A stretch of 64,000 nucleotides of DNA from Lentinula raphanica (GCA_027919835.1 JANVFP010000001.1:434001-498000); one strand, 5' to 3'; counted from the stretch's first letter, positions 47,314 to 59,174 are shown. A program made the numbers and translations. The notes: generated from the letters alone by a model not told the origin.

Positions 47314-47883
47314 ATGCCTAGAAAGAGAACCCAATCAGCACTTGAGAAATCCCAGCGGACTGCAGAGGCAAAACAACTTGCAAAGGCTCAGTCCCGTCAA
47401 ATCAGTAACCGGCGATACCGACGAAAGTAAGCCTTTTGTTCTTCCTTCAATATTCTTCAGTCACTTCTGCGAACTAATTAACTCACTTCAACTCAGGATG
47501 ATGCGGAACGACCCAGACAAAGAGTCAATTTCCAGAGCCAAAAGGCGCAGCAGTATGACTGACACTGAACGTGCTGCTGCCAAAGAAAAACAAAAGCAGT
47601 ACAACGCAACCTACTATCTCAAGTGAGCTATAATCACTCCATTGTTAGTGTATGTGATATTTTTCATATATATTACTAGACATCGCGACGACATCCTGCA
47701 CAAATCTATGAGGAAAAGAACTCAGTGCGTACTTCGAAATCTCTGTCGACCTCATGATATAACCTCATCTTTGCCCTTAGGAAATTCATTGAGGCACATG
47801 GAGAATCTGCATTTTGGAACAATTATCCTCACAGAAGCGTTGCACTCCGAAAATCATTAGGACATGGGTTACTCCCTGAGTAG
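47314..47883 (+). CDS. Small Arg/Lys-rich micro-exon protein of W, 128 residues
   Basis: Four exons, 47314-47426, 47497-47622, 47680-47724 and 47781-47883, with GT-AG introns, add up to 387 nt, an exact frame. It reads MPRKRTQSALEKSQRTAEAK, SRQISNRRYRRK, SRAKRRSSMTDTERAAAKEK, then ALRKSLGHGLLPE. One exon is only 45 nt. The basic helix followed by an alanine- and glutamate-rich helix resembles DNA-binding basic regions. It corresponds in size, splitting and position to the Z gene at 42183. No Pfam-type family recognised. Confidence 0.65.
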
Positions 47884-48050
47884 TGTAACAGCATAGATAG
47901 TGAATACACCTTGATTGATGTAGTGCAAATTCTTATAGTATCGTTGAATTTTACTTAAGTGGATCACAGTCTACAGATTTGAAAGAACGGGACATGATGA
48001 GATTTGTGAACTTGGCTAACAATTACTTCCACTACGACACTTGATATAAT

Positions 48051-49209
48051 CTAGAGCACTTTGGTACCTTTGTGTGTCACCTTCACCTCACCATTGTCCT
48101 TGTATCTCCTAAACTCGCTCCAGGCCCCTGCCAACGTTCCATGGTACCGTCGAACCACCCCTCCTCGGTACTGCAACCCACTCATGATCAAGGATTTCCG
48201 GTTCGCACAGACCATAGGTTTAACGCCCTCCAGTACAATAAAGCGTTCCGCTTCACTTGGTTCCTCCAATGCCAAAAACTTGGGAAGTTCAGCATCCACG
48301 AACTCTTGGTAGAACTGATGAGCTAAATCCCTACTAGAGAAGCCCCTCACAACGTGATTATGGTTCTCTTCGTCTACGAGGTGCTTGACACCCTGGACTT
48401 GGCCATGGTTTCGCCTAGAGAGTTATTTCAGTGAAGACCTTGGAATAAAACTCAGACAAGGCCTGACCAAGAATAGAAGACACCATGTGCCCCCTGTTTA
48501 CCAGCATGGAGAACATATGCTGGATACTTGCTTCCTGGATATACAGGGTCCTCCTCCGACGTTTGAGGGATCTCTGCCTTCGCCGACTTTGCACGAATTG
48601 GGTGAGAGGTCTGTTCACTGTCGCTATCGGATTCGATCAGGGTTACCCCTGGTGGTGCTTGGAATTGTCGTGGGGGACGGGATTAGAGGGTGTGGGTGAC
48701 GTGGCCTGACGCTGACTTGGGGTGCCAGGGGTGGATCGTGCAGCCATCTTTGTGTGTCGAGGCGTGGTTGGAGGAGACGTCCAAGTGTTCATTTCAGCTG
48801 ACGTGGATAAAAAAAAATCGAGTGAGATCGTGCACAATCGTTTTCTGATTGGGTACTTCTATAGCCTCACCTACGCCTACGCCCATCTGGGTGAAGTGAT
48901 CGCTCAAATCTTGCACCCCCCTGTCTATCTGCTCTGTAAGAACGTTGAGACGTTCCTCAACCTCTTGTCGCTCTAGCTCAAGTTGAAGAATATCTAGAAA
49001 TTTCAGTTTCAATGGAAAAGAGGATTTAAATAAATCAATAAATCAACAAACTTCGTTGAGACTGGGCAACAGCTGCACCATCTTCTAAAGCCTTGGCGAT
49101 AGTGTATGCTCTCTGGGTCTTCTTGGGGGTTTCCGGTACTGCGTAGTTTAGAGAAAGGGGTCAGATAATAATAGGATGGTAGGTAAAATGTTATAAACGT
49201 ACCAGACAT
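48051..49209 (-). CDS. Protein with tandem RNase H1-N / viroplasmin-like repeats, in W
   Basis: Exons from ATG 49209: MS-VPETPKKTQRAYTIAKAL, then a coiled coil (ILQLELERQEVEERLNVLTE), a Thr/Pro linker, and an acidic run (LIESDSDSEQTS). Next comes GSKYPAYVLHAGKQGAHGVF with YSW, spliced to RNHGQVQGVKHL ... VVRGFSSRDLAHQFYQEF. This fits the YYVV-G-PG-Y-W ... GF-sr-eA pattern of the RNase H1 N-terminal domain. A second, similar unit follows (FIVLEGVKPMVCANRKSLIM ... GTLAGAWSEFRRY). It stops at 48051-48053. The counterpart in Z is at 43017. Nucleic-acid binding is likely from the fold; the role is inferred. Confidence 0.6.
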
Positions 49210-49414
49210 AGTAGACGAAGGAAAGGAAGGAAGACAAGGGAGTTCGATGAATGCAAACGTGGTTCAAGTTCAACCGACGGCTGAATTTTGCGTGATTTTT
49301 TTTCAGTGTCACAATAAACCCTGCTACTCACGTGCTATATTCCACTGTCCAGTCAACAACGAATTCTCCACCCCACCTTATTTACCATAGAGCATTCACC
49401 CAGTTCACTCGAAT

Positions 49415-52266
49415 ATGGATTACCGACGCGGCGAACACACGTATCATGACGGTGTCAATGAGCAACAAGCTCAAGGCCAATTCAACGGCATGCTGTACTC
49501 GCATCAAGCTTCTGCACGTTCACATTCACACCTGCCTTACTCATCGGCCGGGACGCCTTCAGGTATGTACAACTGCTCTATTTTTACCTTCTACACTGAG
49601 CTGACGTTGTAGCCCCTCTCAACCAAGTAGAACATCAAAGAACCTCTCATTCAGGGTCTATGCTGAGCTACTCCAGCCGTAGCCAATTTTCCCACTTCCT
49701 ACCCTCCCCATCTCAAGAGGGTTTTCCACATCATCCAGAGCCGGCCGGATTCCGCCATCATCTTCAGCATCCGGCTGCATCTTTGAATCCTCGGCCTAGC
49801 TATCCCAGCCAACAAGCAATGTCTGTAGGGCCCGGGAAGAGTTTTACCTCGTCCCCGGGTCAGCTTCCCACCAGTGTCAATAGGGCATTCAACGGCTCAA
49901 CTGGAGGTGGCTGCCCTATCCTCCAGGCTTCTGTAGTTCAAAATCAGCCGGCATCTCTTCAACGCTTCCAGCAGTTTTCGGCACCTCATCCGACTCATAC
50001 TCAAAGTAAAACAAGCTCGCAAACTCGACCTCTTTTCTGGCAGCCAATCTCTGTGCATCAGCCTGTAGATGCACATGCTCTCTCGCAGGAGACGGTCCAA
50101 GCATCTGCCAGTCAAGTAGCTTCCACTTGTGTGCCGTCAATAGCCTCGCCTGCCCCTATTCGTCCTTTCCTTGGCTCGAGGCTAGGAACTACGGGTGCAG
50201 GGGAGGCCTCTAGAAGCTCCCTCTCCTCTCTGTTGAATTCACCTATCAGTAGGGCCAATGTATCAGCTAACGGTCGTGCATCTGCCCCACTTCGTTCTCC
50301 TGTCAATCCATCTGGAGTGAACGATTTTGAGATGCTTCCTCTCTCTCCATTTCGGACTTCCCCATTCCAGCACGTGCCAACTCCTCAGGGGAAAAGTGGA
50401 ACGGTAAGAACTTCAACGGTATCACCGAGTCCATCTTCTGGCAGCCAACCTCCGCGCCCCCCCTCCCCAAATGACGGGTTGACCTCCCCTTCACTCCAAA
50501 TCCCACAGCGTAGCAGTGGCAGACCCGAGGTAGCACCGATTGTTCACCCAAGGTTAGGTCATGCCGAACGACAAATAAAGAAGAAAACCACCGATAATGG
50601 GTTGAATGAGGCCATCCAGGCTTTTTGCGATAACCAAGACGAGGAGATCAAACGAATCGCATCAGAATTCAAGACATCTCTTCTCAACGTTAAAAAACGA
50701 GTCAGCGTTCATCGACGCTTTAGGGAAAACCGAAAATCAAGCCTTTACAACGCGCTGATGCACAAGAAGGCACAAGAAGATCGGCGTAAGTTTATTGGAA
50801 CCTTGGTCTAAGCGTTGTTTACTGATATCCTCAATAGTAGCAGGTGGTTCGATGCTGACGTTGAAGGAGAGACATGCCGCTATGGATGAAGATCAAGATA
50901 TACAAGATATTTTGAACGACCCCGATGGCGAAGAAGCTCTTCAAGCCATGGCAGATTTGAAGGCCCATCAGCAGGCTAAGATCATGGGTGCCCGTTCTAG
51001 TTCGAAGGCCAACGACAACGACATCATGAAAACCTGGGGTGATCTTGCTCAACGGGTAAGTGTAGTATTCGTTCTCCTCTTCAACACCTTGGTAACTCAG
51101 CCCCACCTAGGCAGAGAATCTATCTAAAAGGACCAGCGCTGCAACGTTTGGTTTCGTGTGCAGCTCTAAGGCGGGTCAAAACGTTACCCGTCAGTTTTTT
51201 GGTAATGGGCCTATCGAAGGCTTTCTCCTATCGAAGTTCAAGATGAGTGGGGCGGAGTTTGTAGAGGCTGCAGAGGCGTATTGCATCTACACCTCAAGCG
51301 GAAGGACCGCAAGTGGAATGGGGGTGAAGAGCATGCAGAAGGAGGCTTCAAAAATAATCGTACAGGGGCTTCGTAAGTTTTTTTCTTAGAAAGAGCGGAG
51401 GACGTTAGTTAACTCAACCTCTAGGCGATGTGACGGGAAATCCCAAGCTCAACATAGAGTACAACCACTACGAATACCTCATCGTCTACGAATATGGGGT
51501 GCAGCTGATGGGATGGCCTTCAGATGTAGAGATGATCAGCCCTCACAAGCTGACTGCTCCAGATGCCATCAAAGTCTACCAGGCAGTGGAGTCTCGTTCC
51601 TGCCAATGGAGGAAGGTAGATGGGGTCAAGCTTCATCAGATCAAGAAGTCTATAGATGCCCGAATCAAGTCTAAGGAGCTGGCATTACCTGAACGTCGTC
51701 AACAGGGCAAAAAGCGGCCAGCTCGTAACCAAGGGGGAGGCAGGACCACAAAGAAGAAGAGGCTCGCTACCGCTACAGCCTCAGTGGATAGGTCGAAGAA
51801 AACAAAGTCAACGTGGTCAAAAAAATCAACCTCTAATCCAAAACGTCGCTATATAGTTCACAGCGACGAAGAGGATTTCGAGATAGACAGTGGCAACAAC
51901 AGTACCGACAACGAGAACGACAGCGACAACGAGGATGACAGCGACAGCGAGAACGACGACGACAACGGCGACAGAGACCACAGAGACAACCGGGATAGCA
52001 ACAACAACGGCCACGACAGCGGCGATGATAACGACCGGAATGGCGACCATGGCTTAGAAGATGGGATGGATGAAGCACCTAAGACGGCGAAGAAGACCAA
52101 ACCTAGGCCCTCCAGATCCTCCTTGAAATCAAGACGGCCGGGTACGAAACTAACCAAGGACAAGCACATCGACTCTGGTGATGGGTTCAGTGACGAAGAG
52201 GTGGAGGAGGAGGAGGAGGACAAAGGCAGTGAAGATGAGGTTGATGAGCTAGACGACGACATGTAG
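49415..52266 (+). CDS. Large Ser/Pro-rich and acidic companion protein of W
   Basis: The ATG at 49415 (MDYRRGEHTYHDGVNEQQAQ) is divergent from the viroplasmin-like gene, 206 bp apart. Five exons: a disordered Ser/Pro/Gln N-terminus of about 300 residues, a helical part (IKRIASEFKTSLLNVKKRVS, VHRRFRENRKSSLYNALMHK), a conserved globular part (FFGNGPIEGFLLSKFKMSGA, YNHYEYLIVYEYGVQLMGWP), a basic patch and a long Asp/Asn/Glu tail ending DEVDELDDDM, stop 52264-52266. I know this kind of protein as recurrent beside KDZ transposases in Agaricomycetes, without a known function. The acidic tail could act in chromatin contact (inference). Frame intact. Confidence 0.7.
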
Positions 52267-52431
52267 CGTAAGGTTGATCAGCTAGACGGGTACTCATAAC
52301 ATATAAAGATTCTTTTAATCCATTTGTTCAATCAACTTTTTCTTGTGCACAGTACCTGAGTTCAGTCGTTTGAGTTGACTTGAGTTCAGATATATTCAGC
52401 CTGCACCAAGATGTCCAGAGTGTGAGAGATG

Positions 52432-52610
52432 ATACTAGTGTATTATACATGACCTTGAGATACTATAAAGGCTATATAGACACCCCAACCGCTCATAAGT
52501 CCACTGGCCAGCATCGGTTTGCCAGGCGCTAGCAAAGATGGCTTATATATTAAGCTTTGATCGGTACATCAATGCTTTATATATCTGCCATCAATTGGTC
52601 ATATGAGGTG
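52432..52610. repeat. Inner part of the right TIR of W
   Basis: Inverse of about 31750-31931. It ends at ATATGAGGTG, where FB2 is inserted; the rest of the TIR resumes at 59175. Confidence 0.8.
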
Positions 52611-52618
52611 CCAAGGAT

Positions 52619-52815
52619 GGGTAATACCTTAGCTGGGTAATACCATTGGGTAATACCACCATTGGGTATTACCTTAGCTGGATATTACCTTAGCTGGGTA
52701 ATACCACCATTGGGTATTACCTTATCTGGGTATTACCATAGTTGGGTAATACCACCATTGGGTATTACCTTAGCTGGGTATTACCATAGTTGGGTAATAC
52801 CATTAGGTGGGTAAT
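52619..52815. repeat. Left minisatellite array of FB2 (GGTAATACC unit)
   Basis: About twelve copies of a 15-16 bp unit such as GGGTAATACCATT and GGTATTACCTTAGCTG. Every unit contains GGTAATACC or its inverse GGTATTACC. The same motif occurs singly in the TIRs of W. Confidence 0.8.
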
Positions 52816-54364
52816 AACAGTTGATGCAATGTGCTAGAAACCACAGGTGAATTCAAAAATAGCCATAGTGAGGTACTAGCTAGCTCAGGGACATCAAAAT
52901 TACCTAGAAAGGAAATTGGTCTATTAATAAAACTTGATCTCATCAGGTAGTGAAAAATCTGAAAAAAATCATAAAAATACTCAAAAAATTCAGGGTTGCT
53001 TTGTTGGCCTTGAAAATGCAAAATAAAAAAAACATGCAACACTTTTGAAAAATGACATCACTCCAAATCATACTAAATTTACTATACATTAGGTATATAT
53101 GGTGTACATGCTATTTTTAGCACATCTAGTACCCTCAGACACTCAGGAAAGCTTATATCATTCAATATATTCACTGGCAGCATACTCACTGCTTATTATA
53201 CTACATGATGAAAAACCTTAGAGCAGTAGTAATGTATATCATACTCAATATACTTAATACACTCAACAATGAAAAAATATCAGAACAGTATTCATGTGTG
53301 CTATACTTGACACACTTAATACACTTTACAATGAAACAACTTGGAACAATATTATAGTAATGTATATTATACTCAACACACTTACTACACTTAATAATAA
53401 TGAAAAACCTCAGAACAGTGTTCATGTGTGTTATACTTAACATACTTCACAATGAAAAGCCTTGGACTCCAGTATTCAGGTGTGCTATACTTACCACACT
53501 TAATACACTTTCAATAAATAACACTAGTAATATATATCATACTCAACACACTTATCACACTTAACAATGAAAAACCTCGGAACAGTGTTCCTGTGTATTA
53601 TATTTAACACACTTGAAACACTTAACAATGCAAAACCTTGGAACAGTGTTCATGTGTTTTATACTCAACACACTCAACACACTTATTAATGATAGTGAGT
53701 GTGTTGAGTATTCAGTGTGTTAACAATTATTATGCTTATTACACTCAACAGACTTCATCAGTAAGTATAAAACACCTTCAATGGAACATTGTTATACTTT
53801 AACCCACTTATAACAACGAGTTTTGGGCGCTTATGGGCGCTTATTTGGGGTTTTTGAGTCGAAATTCATTAATAGCACACTCAACAATTTTTGTGTGGCC
53901 TTTATATTGTGTCAAAATGTTGTTCATACCATATTCGTCTAGATACAATTCAGAGAACTTGAAAATTCAACATCTGGAGGTAGCTATATTGTGATCTTTT
54001 GTGATATAACAGTGTTTTATGTAAATGTCAATGCATATGTCCATGTAATGCAAGTATACTGATGCTGGTTCATGAGGAAATCACTCCTACAGTCTACTGG
54101 CAGTGTCTGTACATGATTCAAATAGCTATCATGAAAGGTGGACTCTGTGATATACATGTACATGTTTCATGTACACTATGGATGTCTACACTTACATGTA
54201 ACAATAGATGTCATATTCTATGACCCCCATTACAGATCTCTTAGCTGTATCACATAGAGTTAGTATAGAATAGATTGTAGGATGACTCTTTGCACCACCC
54301 AGTAACAGTTTGACTTCATAACATGGGTGTATGCATTATCATTTGCATAAAACACCCTTAAATC

Positions 54365-54525
54365 ATGAAAGATCATAATATATTCAGCCCTACAGGCTAT
54401 GTTTTTGAGTTCTCCAGATTGTATCTAGAGCAATATGATATAGACAACATCCTGACACAATATAGAGCCCACACAAAAATTATTGAGTGTGCTATTAATC
54501 AATTTCGACTCAAAAACACCAAATA
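54365..54525 (+). pseudogene. Conserved coding remnant in FB2 right arm
   Basis: Reads FEFSRLYLEQYDIDNILTQY, then RAHTKIIECAINQFRLKNTK and stop. The inverted left-arm copy at about 53870-54000 reads FKFSELYLDEYGMNNILTQY and then HTKIVECAINEFRLKNPK. Confidence 0.4.
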
Positions 54526-55174
54526 AGCGCCCAAAACTCATTGTTATAAGTGGGTTATAGTATAACAATGTTACATTAAAGGTGTGTTATACTTACTGAT
54601 GAAGTGTGTTGAGTGTAAAAGTATAATGAGTGATAACACTACTCCGAGGTTTTGATTGTTAAGTGTGTTATATTCATTGATAAAGTGTGTTGAGTATAAC
54701 ATGATGCAGTAACACTGTTCTGAATTTTTTTAATTGTTAAGTGTGTTAAGTATAATACACATGAGCACCAATCCGAGTTTTTTTTTCATTATTCAGTATA
54801 TTGAGTCAAGTGTGTTAAGTATAACACTGTTCTGAAGTTTTTCATTGTTCAGTGTGTTAAGCATAACACACATGTTACTGTTACAAGGTTTTTTTTGTTG
54901 ACTGTGTTAAGTGTAATAAACATTGAGTATAGTAAATATATTGAATGATATAGGCTATCTGAGTGTTTGAGGGTGCTAGGTGCAGGGTTGTCCAAGGTCA
55001 AGCCGGACCCTTTGACCGATTGACCGAGTCGCACCATTGACTCAGTCAAGATTACTATTCCCACGGGGTCAGACTGTGGGTCAGCGGCTGGTCGTTCGAG
55101 TTTCTTTGTTTACCATACACTACTGCCTTCCTTGTTCACTCTTTGTATCAAAACTTGCTCTCTCAATAGTACGA

Positions 55175-58100
55175 ATGGGGCCTCCTTCCCCAGTTTGGAA
55201 GTATTTTCATAAACACCACACGAAGTACAAAAATAACCAGACCCATTTCAAAGCCTGGTGTAAATACTGTCTCGCACGAGTTGTTGGTACCCTTGTAGCT
55301 CAGGAAAATGAAGCGGTATCAAATGGTACCATTGATAAGCCTCGAGATATGTCTGAAATTGAAGAGTCTGGTACTTCTTTCCCTTCTAAGCAATGCTCAA
55401 AACCATGGCTCACCCTTCTTCAGTAATCACTCAGATGGCTGCTGCCGAAGAAACTACTGCAGTTTTTGGAACATATAAGCTTCAGACCTTGAAAGGACAC
55501 ATCGGAACCCTGTACAAACATCTGGACACCTGCTTAGAAGCCCCACAAGCAGCAAAGGACGAAGCTGGTTTGTACCTAGCAGGTGAACGTAAAGGCAATA
55601 AACACACAGGCCGTGTTCTGCCTTCTCTCCCGGATAGTCCTGCTGTGACTCCTGCTGCTGCAGTTGGCATTCTCTCTCCTCCAGGTCGAGCAGCTTCTAC
55701 TAGGGCATCCACGCCTGCTCTTACACCTTCATCGTCTCATGCATCACTCCGTCCTTCCCTTACTAGTCCAGTCTTTTATAATGATTCCGGATCTCCAGCT
55801 CCGCCGATGTCATCAGTCCTCCTGTCAGAATTTCACGCCGACATTTGTTGGTTGTTAGTTTCTGGTCTAGTGTCTTGGCGAGCTGTTGAGCTACCATATT
55901 GGCGACATTTTTTTGCTAAATGGATTCCAGGGGCCATCTTGCCAAGCCGCCAAGTCATATCTGGGCAAATCCTAAACGAGGAAGTTGCAAAAGCTGATGA
56001 AGCGACCCGCGGCAATGTCCAGGGACGATTCGGGACTGGCCAGAGCGATGGGTGGAAGAACGTTGCCAAGCAAAGCCTAATTACTGGAATGGTCAATGTT
56101 GAATACACGGTACGAGAATTGCATCCATGCGCAGCAAGCGCGCTAACAATTCTTCAGCCCCATATTCTGAATGTCACGGATGTCTCTGCAAAACCAAAGA
56201 CAGCAGAAACACTTCTAGATATCATTCTCAAGGAGATTGAGTATGTTCAGAAGGTGCTTCTGATTATTTTGGTAGCGTGGTGTACAGATGCTAGCGGTGA
56301 ATCATTGAAAATGCGTCGATTACTCCGAGAACTATTCAAATGGATTGTTGTCCTGGACTGTTGGGCTCATCAACTGAATCTTGTTGTGGGTGATGTACTC
56401 AAACTGAAGGTGCCCCTTATCAAAGTAGTCGATGAGGCGCTTCAAGTGATCAAGTGGTTCTTATCTCACAGTCTCGCTCTTGGCCTTCTCAAGAAGGAAC
56501 AAGCCAACTCTGGATCTGCTGTGATTCTCGTACTCATTCTTCCTGTCCTTACACGCTGGACGTCTCATTATCTTGCCCTGGATTGTTTACTTGCACTCAA
56601 AGAACCACTGCGCCGTCTGGTAGTCACTGATAGTCTTCATGCTGCACTTATCACTGCTGCGGGAAAGACATCAGCGGCAAAAACAAAAGCACGGCGAATA
56701 CTGACAATAATCTCAAGAGACAGCTTTTGGACAGATATCAAATCGTATGTTCATGGCCATTGAGAATCGATTTCATTGACATTAAATTCTTCAATAGACT
56801 ACGTGATCTTCTTCGCCCTTTTGCTATAGCCACAAATGCAGCACAGGCCGATAATTGTTGCCTTGATACTATCCTACTCCTCCTTGGATATTTGTATCAC
56901 ACTCATAGTGCCTCTCGTGTTGAACGCCGTATCCGTGATACCATTCATGCTAGTCTTGAAAAGCGCTGGAAGAAGGCAGACCAGGATGTCTTCATTTTAT
57001 CTGTTATATTCAATCCTTACATTCGCCAAAATGCTTTCAAATGAGGTGGACCATTCCGGTCAACTGCAGATCTATGGCACATTGTTGAGACACTATTCAA
57101 ACGGTTCTATGACAAGAATCCAGACAGCGAGTTTCGGCGCACATTTTCTGATTATCTTGGGCGCGCAGGGAAATGGTCAGATGAACGGATGTCTCTTGCA
57201 TGGTTTCGTCAAGATGCAAAGGAACAGGTAAGTGTATTTTTCCATATGTCTGCAGCTGTCTGGACCAGGTCTAACAATTCATACAGAATACTTCAGTAGA
57301 TATTGTTTGAGTCTGGCGGGAGCAGATAATGTCAGATGTGAATGACACGAGAGGCAGTAATGGCATGGTGGTGATGGCAATGCGGATTTGTAGCATTGTC
57401 CCTAATTCGGCCAGTGCAGAACGTATCTTTAGCCGTTTCGCAGCTGTGCATACCAAAGCCCGGAACCGAATGACCCCCGAACGCACCCGCAAAATCGTTA
57501 TTCTGTCGAATCATATCCAGCGCAAACATGGTGTACCTCCCGATTACAAACATAGACGTAATGAAGATGCACAGAATGTCTCTGAAGCTACAACCTCCAT
57601 CATCAGCAAAATCACTTCTGGCCTGGAGTCTCTAAGAGACTTCAGGCATACCCCCCTTTTCCTACAGGCTCTAGAGTCTCTGAGAGTTCCTAGGCACCCT
57701 GAGGAAATTTGAAGTTTCTTTGAATATCTTTTCAAGTTCTCTAGAGTCTCTCAGGCTCTCTCAGAGACTCTAGAGCCTGTAGGAAAAGGGGGGTATGCCT
57801 GGAGTCTCTTAGAGACTCCAGGCCAGAAGTGATTTTGCTGATGATGGCTCACCAACCCGACAATGATATCGAGGAGGAGCTTCGTCAAGGTCTAGACACT
57901 CTGGATATTGGAAGTGTAGATGGTTCGGAAGAAGGAGATGATGAAGATGATCCCGGGGATCTGGATGCTATTCCAATTGCATCATTTCATGAAGTAGCGA
58001 GGGAAATAATGGAGGCTGATGAGGAGGAGGATACAGAAGATGGTCTCACTGCCGAAGAAGCACGAAAACTCAAGAACCTGTTTGATTATCCTTCCCTGTC

Positions 58101-58242
58101 TCACCCCAATGACCAAACATTTGCCTTCATGACAGAGTTCTGGCAGCGAGGAGAACGAGGGCTCCAAGCAGAAACCACGCGACATGAATCTTTCACAAAC
58201 GAATTTGCTTTTGTCGACAGTGATGATGACAAAGATCTCTGA
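55175..58242 (+). pseudogene. hAT transposase, decayed
   Basis: The ATG at 55175 opens a BED-type zinc finger (VWKYFHKHH ... FKAWCKYCL ... GHIGTLYKHLDTC). The frame changes between 55380 and 55440, either a very short intron or an indel. The core follows: SGQILNEEVAKADEATRGNV, AWCTDASGESLKMRRLLREL, VVLDCWAHQLNLVVGD (conserved CxxH) and LPVLTRWTSHYLALDCLLAL. An intron lies at about 56745-56798. The C-terminal dimerisation region is VMAMRICSIVPNSASAERIF, RFAAVHTKARNRMTPERTRK. Two in-frame TGA codons (57042-57044 and 57308-57310) and a MITE at 57601 break the gene. After the MITE the acidic tail MAHQPDNDIEEELRQ continues to 58242. Confidence 0.88.
57601..57843. mobile_element. CATCAG-family MITE, copy 4 (243 bp, TSD AT)
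   Basis: Starts CATCAGCAAAATCACTTCTG and is an almost perfect palindrome of 243 bp, with AT on both sides (57599-57600 and 57844-57845). Removing it joins ACC TCC ATG GCT CAC in the hAT transposase frame (EATTSMAHQPDN). The arms hold CTCTAGAGTCTCTGAGAG and TACCCCCCTTTTCC, as copy 1 has CTAGAGTCCCCAGAG and TACCCCC. Confidence 0.9.
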
Positions 58243-58844
58243 TTTGCTTTGCGGACTTGTTTGGCTGCTCAAAATGGTATATATATAGCTGAAAATGAAT
58301 CATAATTATGCACAGTATCAATGTATATACATGATGAGTTGAAATCCATAGCTGTACATGGGCTAAGAAGAGAGAAAGACAACGGAAACCGAACGTCGTC
58401 AAATTTAATGCTCGGGTCAAGTAAGGTCAAGCCGGTCAAGCCGGTCAATGCTGATCAACATTGACCGGTCAAAAATTCGGTCATGACCGGTCATGACCCG
58501 GTCAAAGACAACCCTGGCTAGGTGTGCTAAAAATAGCATATAGATCATCTATATATAATGCCTGATAGTTCTGGTATGATTTGAAGTGATGAAATTTTTT
58601 ACACTTGTCGCGTATTTTTTTTATTTTGCATTTTCAGGGCCAACAAAGCAACCCTGAATTTTTTGAGTATTTTTATGATTTTTTTCAGATTTTTCACTAC
58701 CTGATGAGATCAAGTTTTATTTTTGACCAATTTCCTTTTTAGGTAATTTTGATGTCCCTGAGCTAGCTAGTACCTCACTATGGCTATTTTTGAATTCACC
58801 TGTGGTTTCTAGCACATTGCATGAACTGTTATTACCCACCTATG

Positions 58845-59174
58845 GTATTACCCACCTAATGGTATTACCCAACTATGGTAATACCCAGCTAAGGTAATAC
58901 CCAATGGTGGTATTACCCATCTAATGGTATTACCCAACTATGGTAATACCCAGCTAAGATGGTAATACCCAGCTAAGGTAATATCCAATGGTGGTATTAC
59001 CCAGCTAAGGTAATACCCAGCTTAGGTAATACCCAATGGTGGTATTACCCAACTATGGTAATACCCAGCTAAGGTAATACCCAATGGTGGTATTACCCAG
59101 CTAAGGTAATACCCAGCTAAGGTATACCCAATAGTGGTATTACCCAATGGTATTACCCAGCTAAGGTATTACCC
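58845..59174. repeat. Right minisatellite array of FB2 (GGTAATACCCAGCTAA unit)
   Basis: Around twenty copies of a 15-16 bp unit (GGTAATACCCAGCTAA, GGTATTACCCAATGG), the inverse of the left array but longer, so the arrays have changed in copy number since insertion. Confidence 0.8.

Larger units (their letters stand above)
54983..58516 (+). mobile_element. hAT transposon inside FB2
   Basis: Ends CAGGGTTGTC at 54983 and GACAACCCTG at 58516, flanked by the 8-bp duplication GCTAGGTG (54975-54982 and 58517-58524). An 8-bp duplication and CAGGG ends are classic for hAT. Subterminal regions carry many GGTCAAGCCGGTCAA and GACCGG motifs, typical transposase-binding repeats. Length 3534 bp, including a 243-bp MITE. 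Confidence 0.93.
52619..59174. mobile_element. FB2: giant foldback element in the right TIR of W
   Basis: Ends are GGGTAATACCTTAGCTGGG and its inverse. The left arm (52619 to about 54010) and right arm (about 54340-54974 and 58525-59174) pair over more than 1.2 kb, with the same central loop as FB1 (54011-54340). Outer parts are arrays of a 15-16 bp unit with GGTATTACC. An inverted copy of the target octamer flanks it: CCAAGGAT at 52611-52618 and ATCCTTGG at 59175-59182, while the empty site in the left TIR of W has ATCCTTGG once. A hAT element (54983-58516) interrupts the right arm. Confidence 0.8.

Noticed and set aside
51826..52262. Minus-strand frames rich in Ser, Val or Cys/Arg opposite the acidic tail of the W companion
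   Set aside because: Same reason: antisense reading of Asp/Asn/Glu codon repeats. The plus-strand frame is continuous with exons that show globular conservation.
54057..54090. Possible fifth CATCAG-type MITE end in the foldback loop (CTGATGCTGGTTCATGAGG)
   Set aside because: No opposite end, no duplication, and the same sequence is an original part of the loop in both FB1 and FB2.
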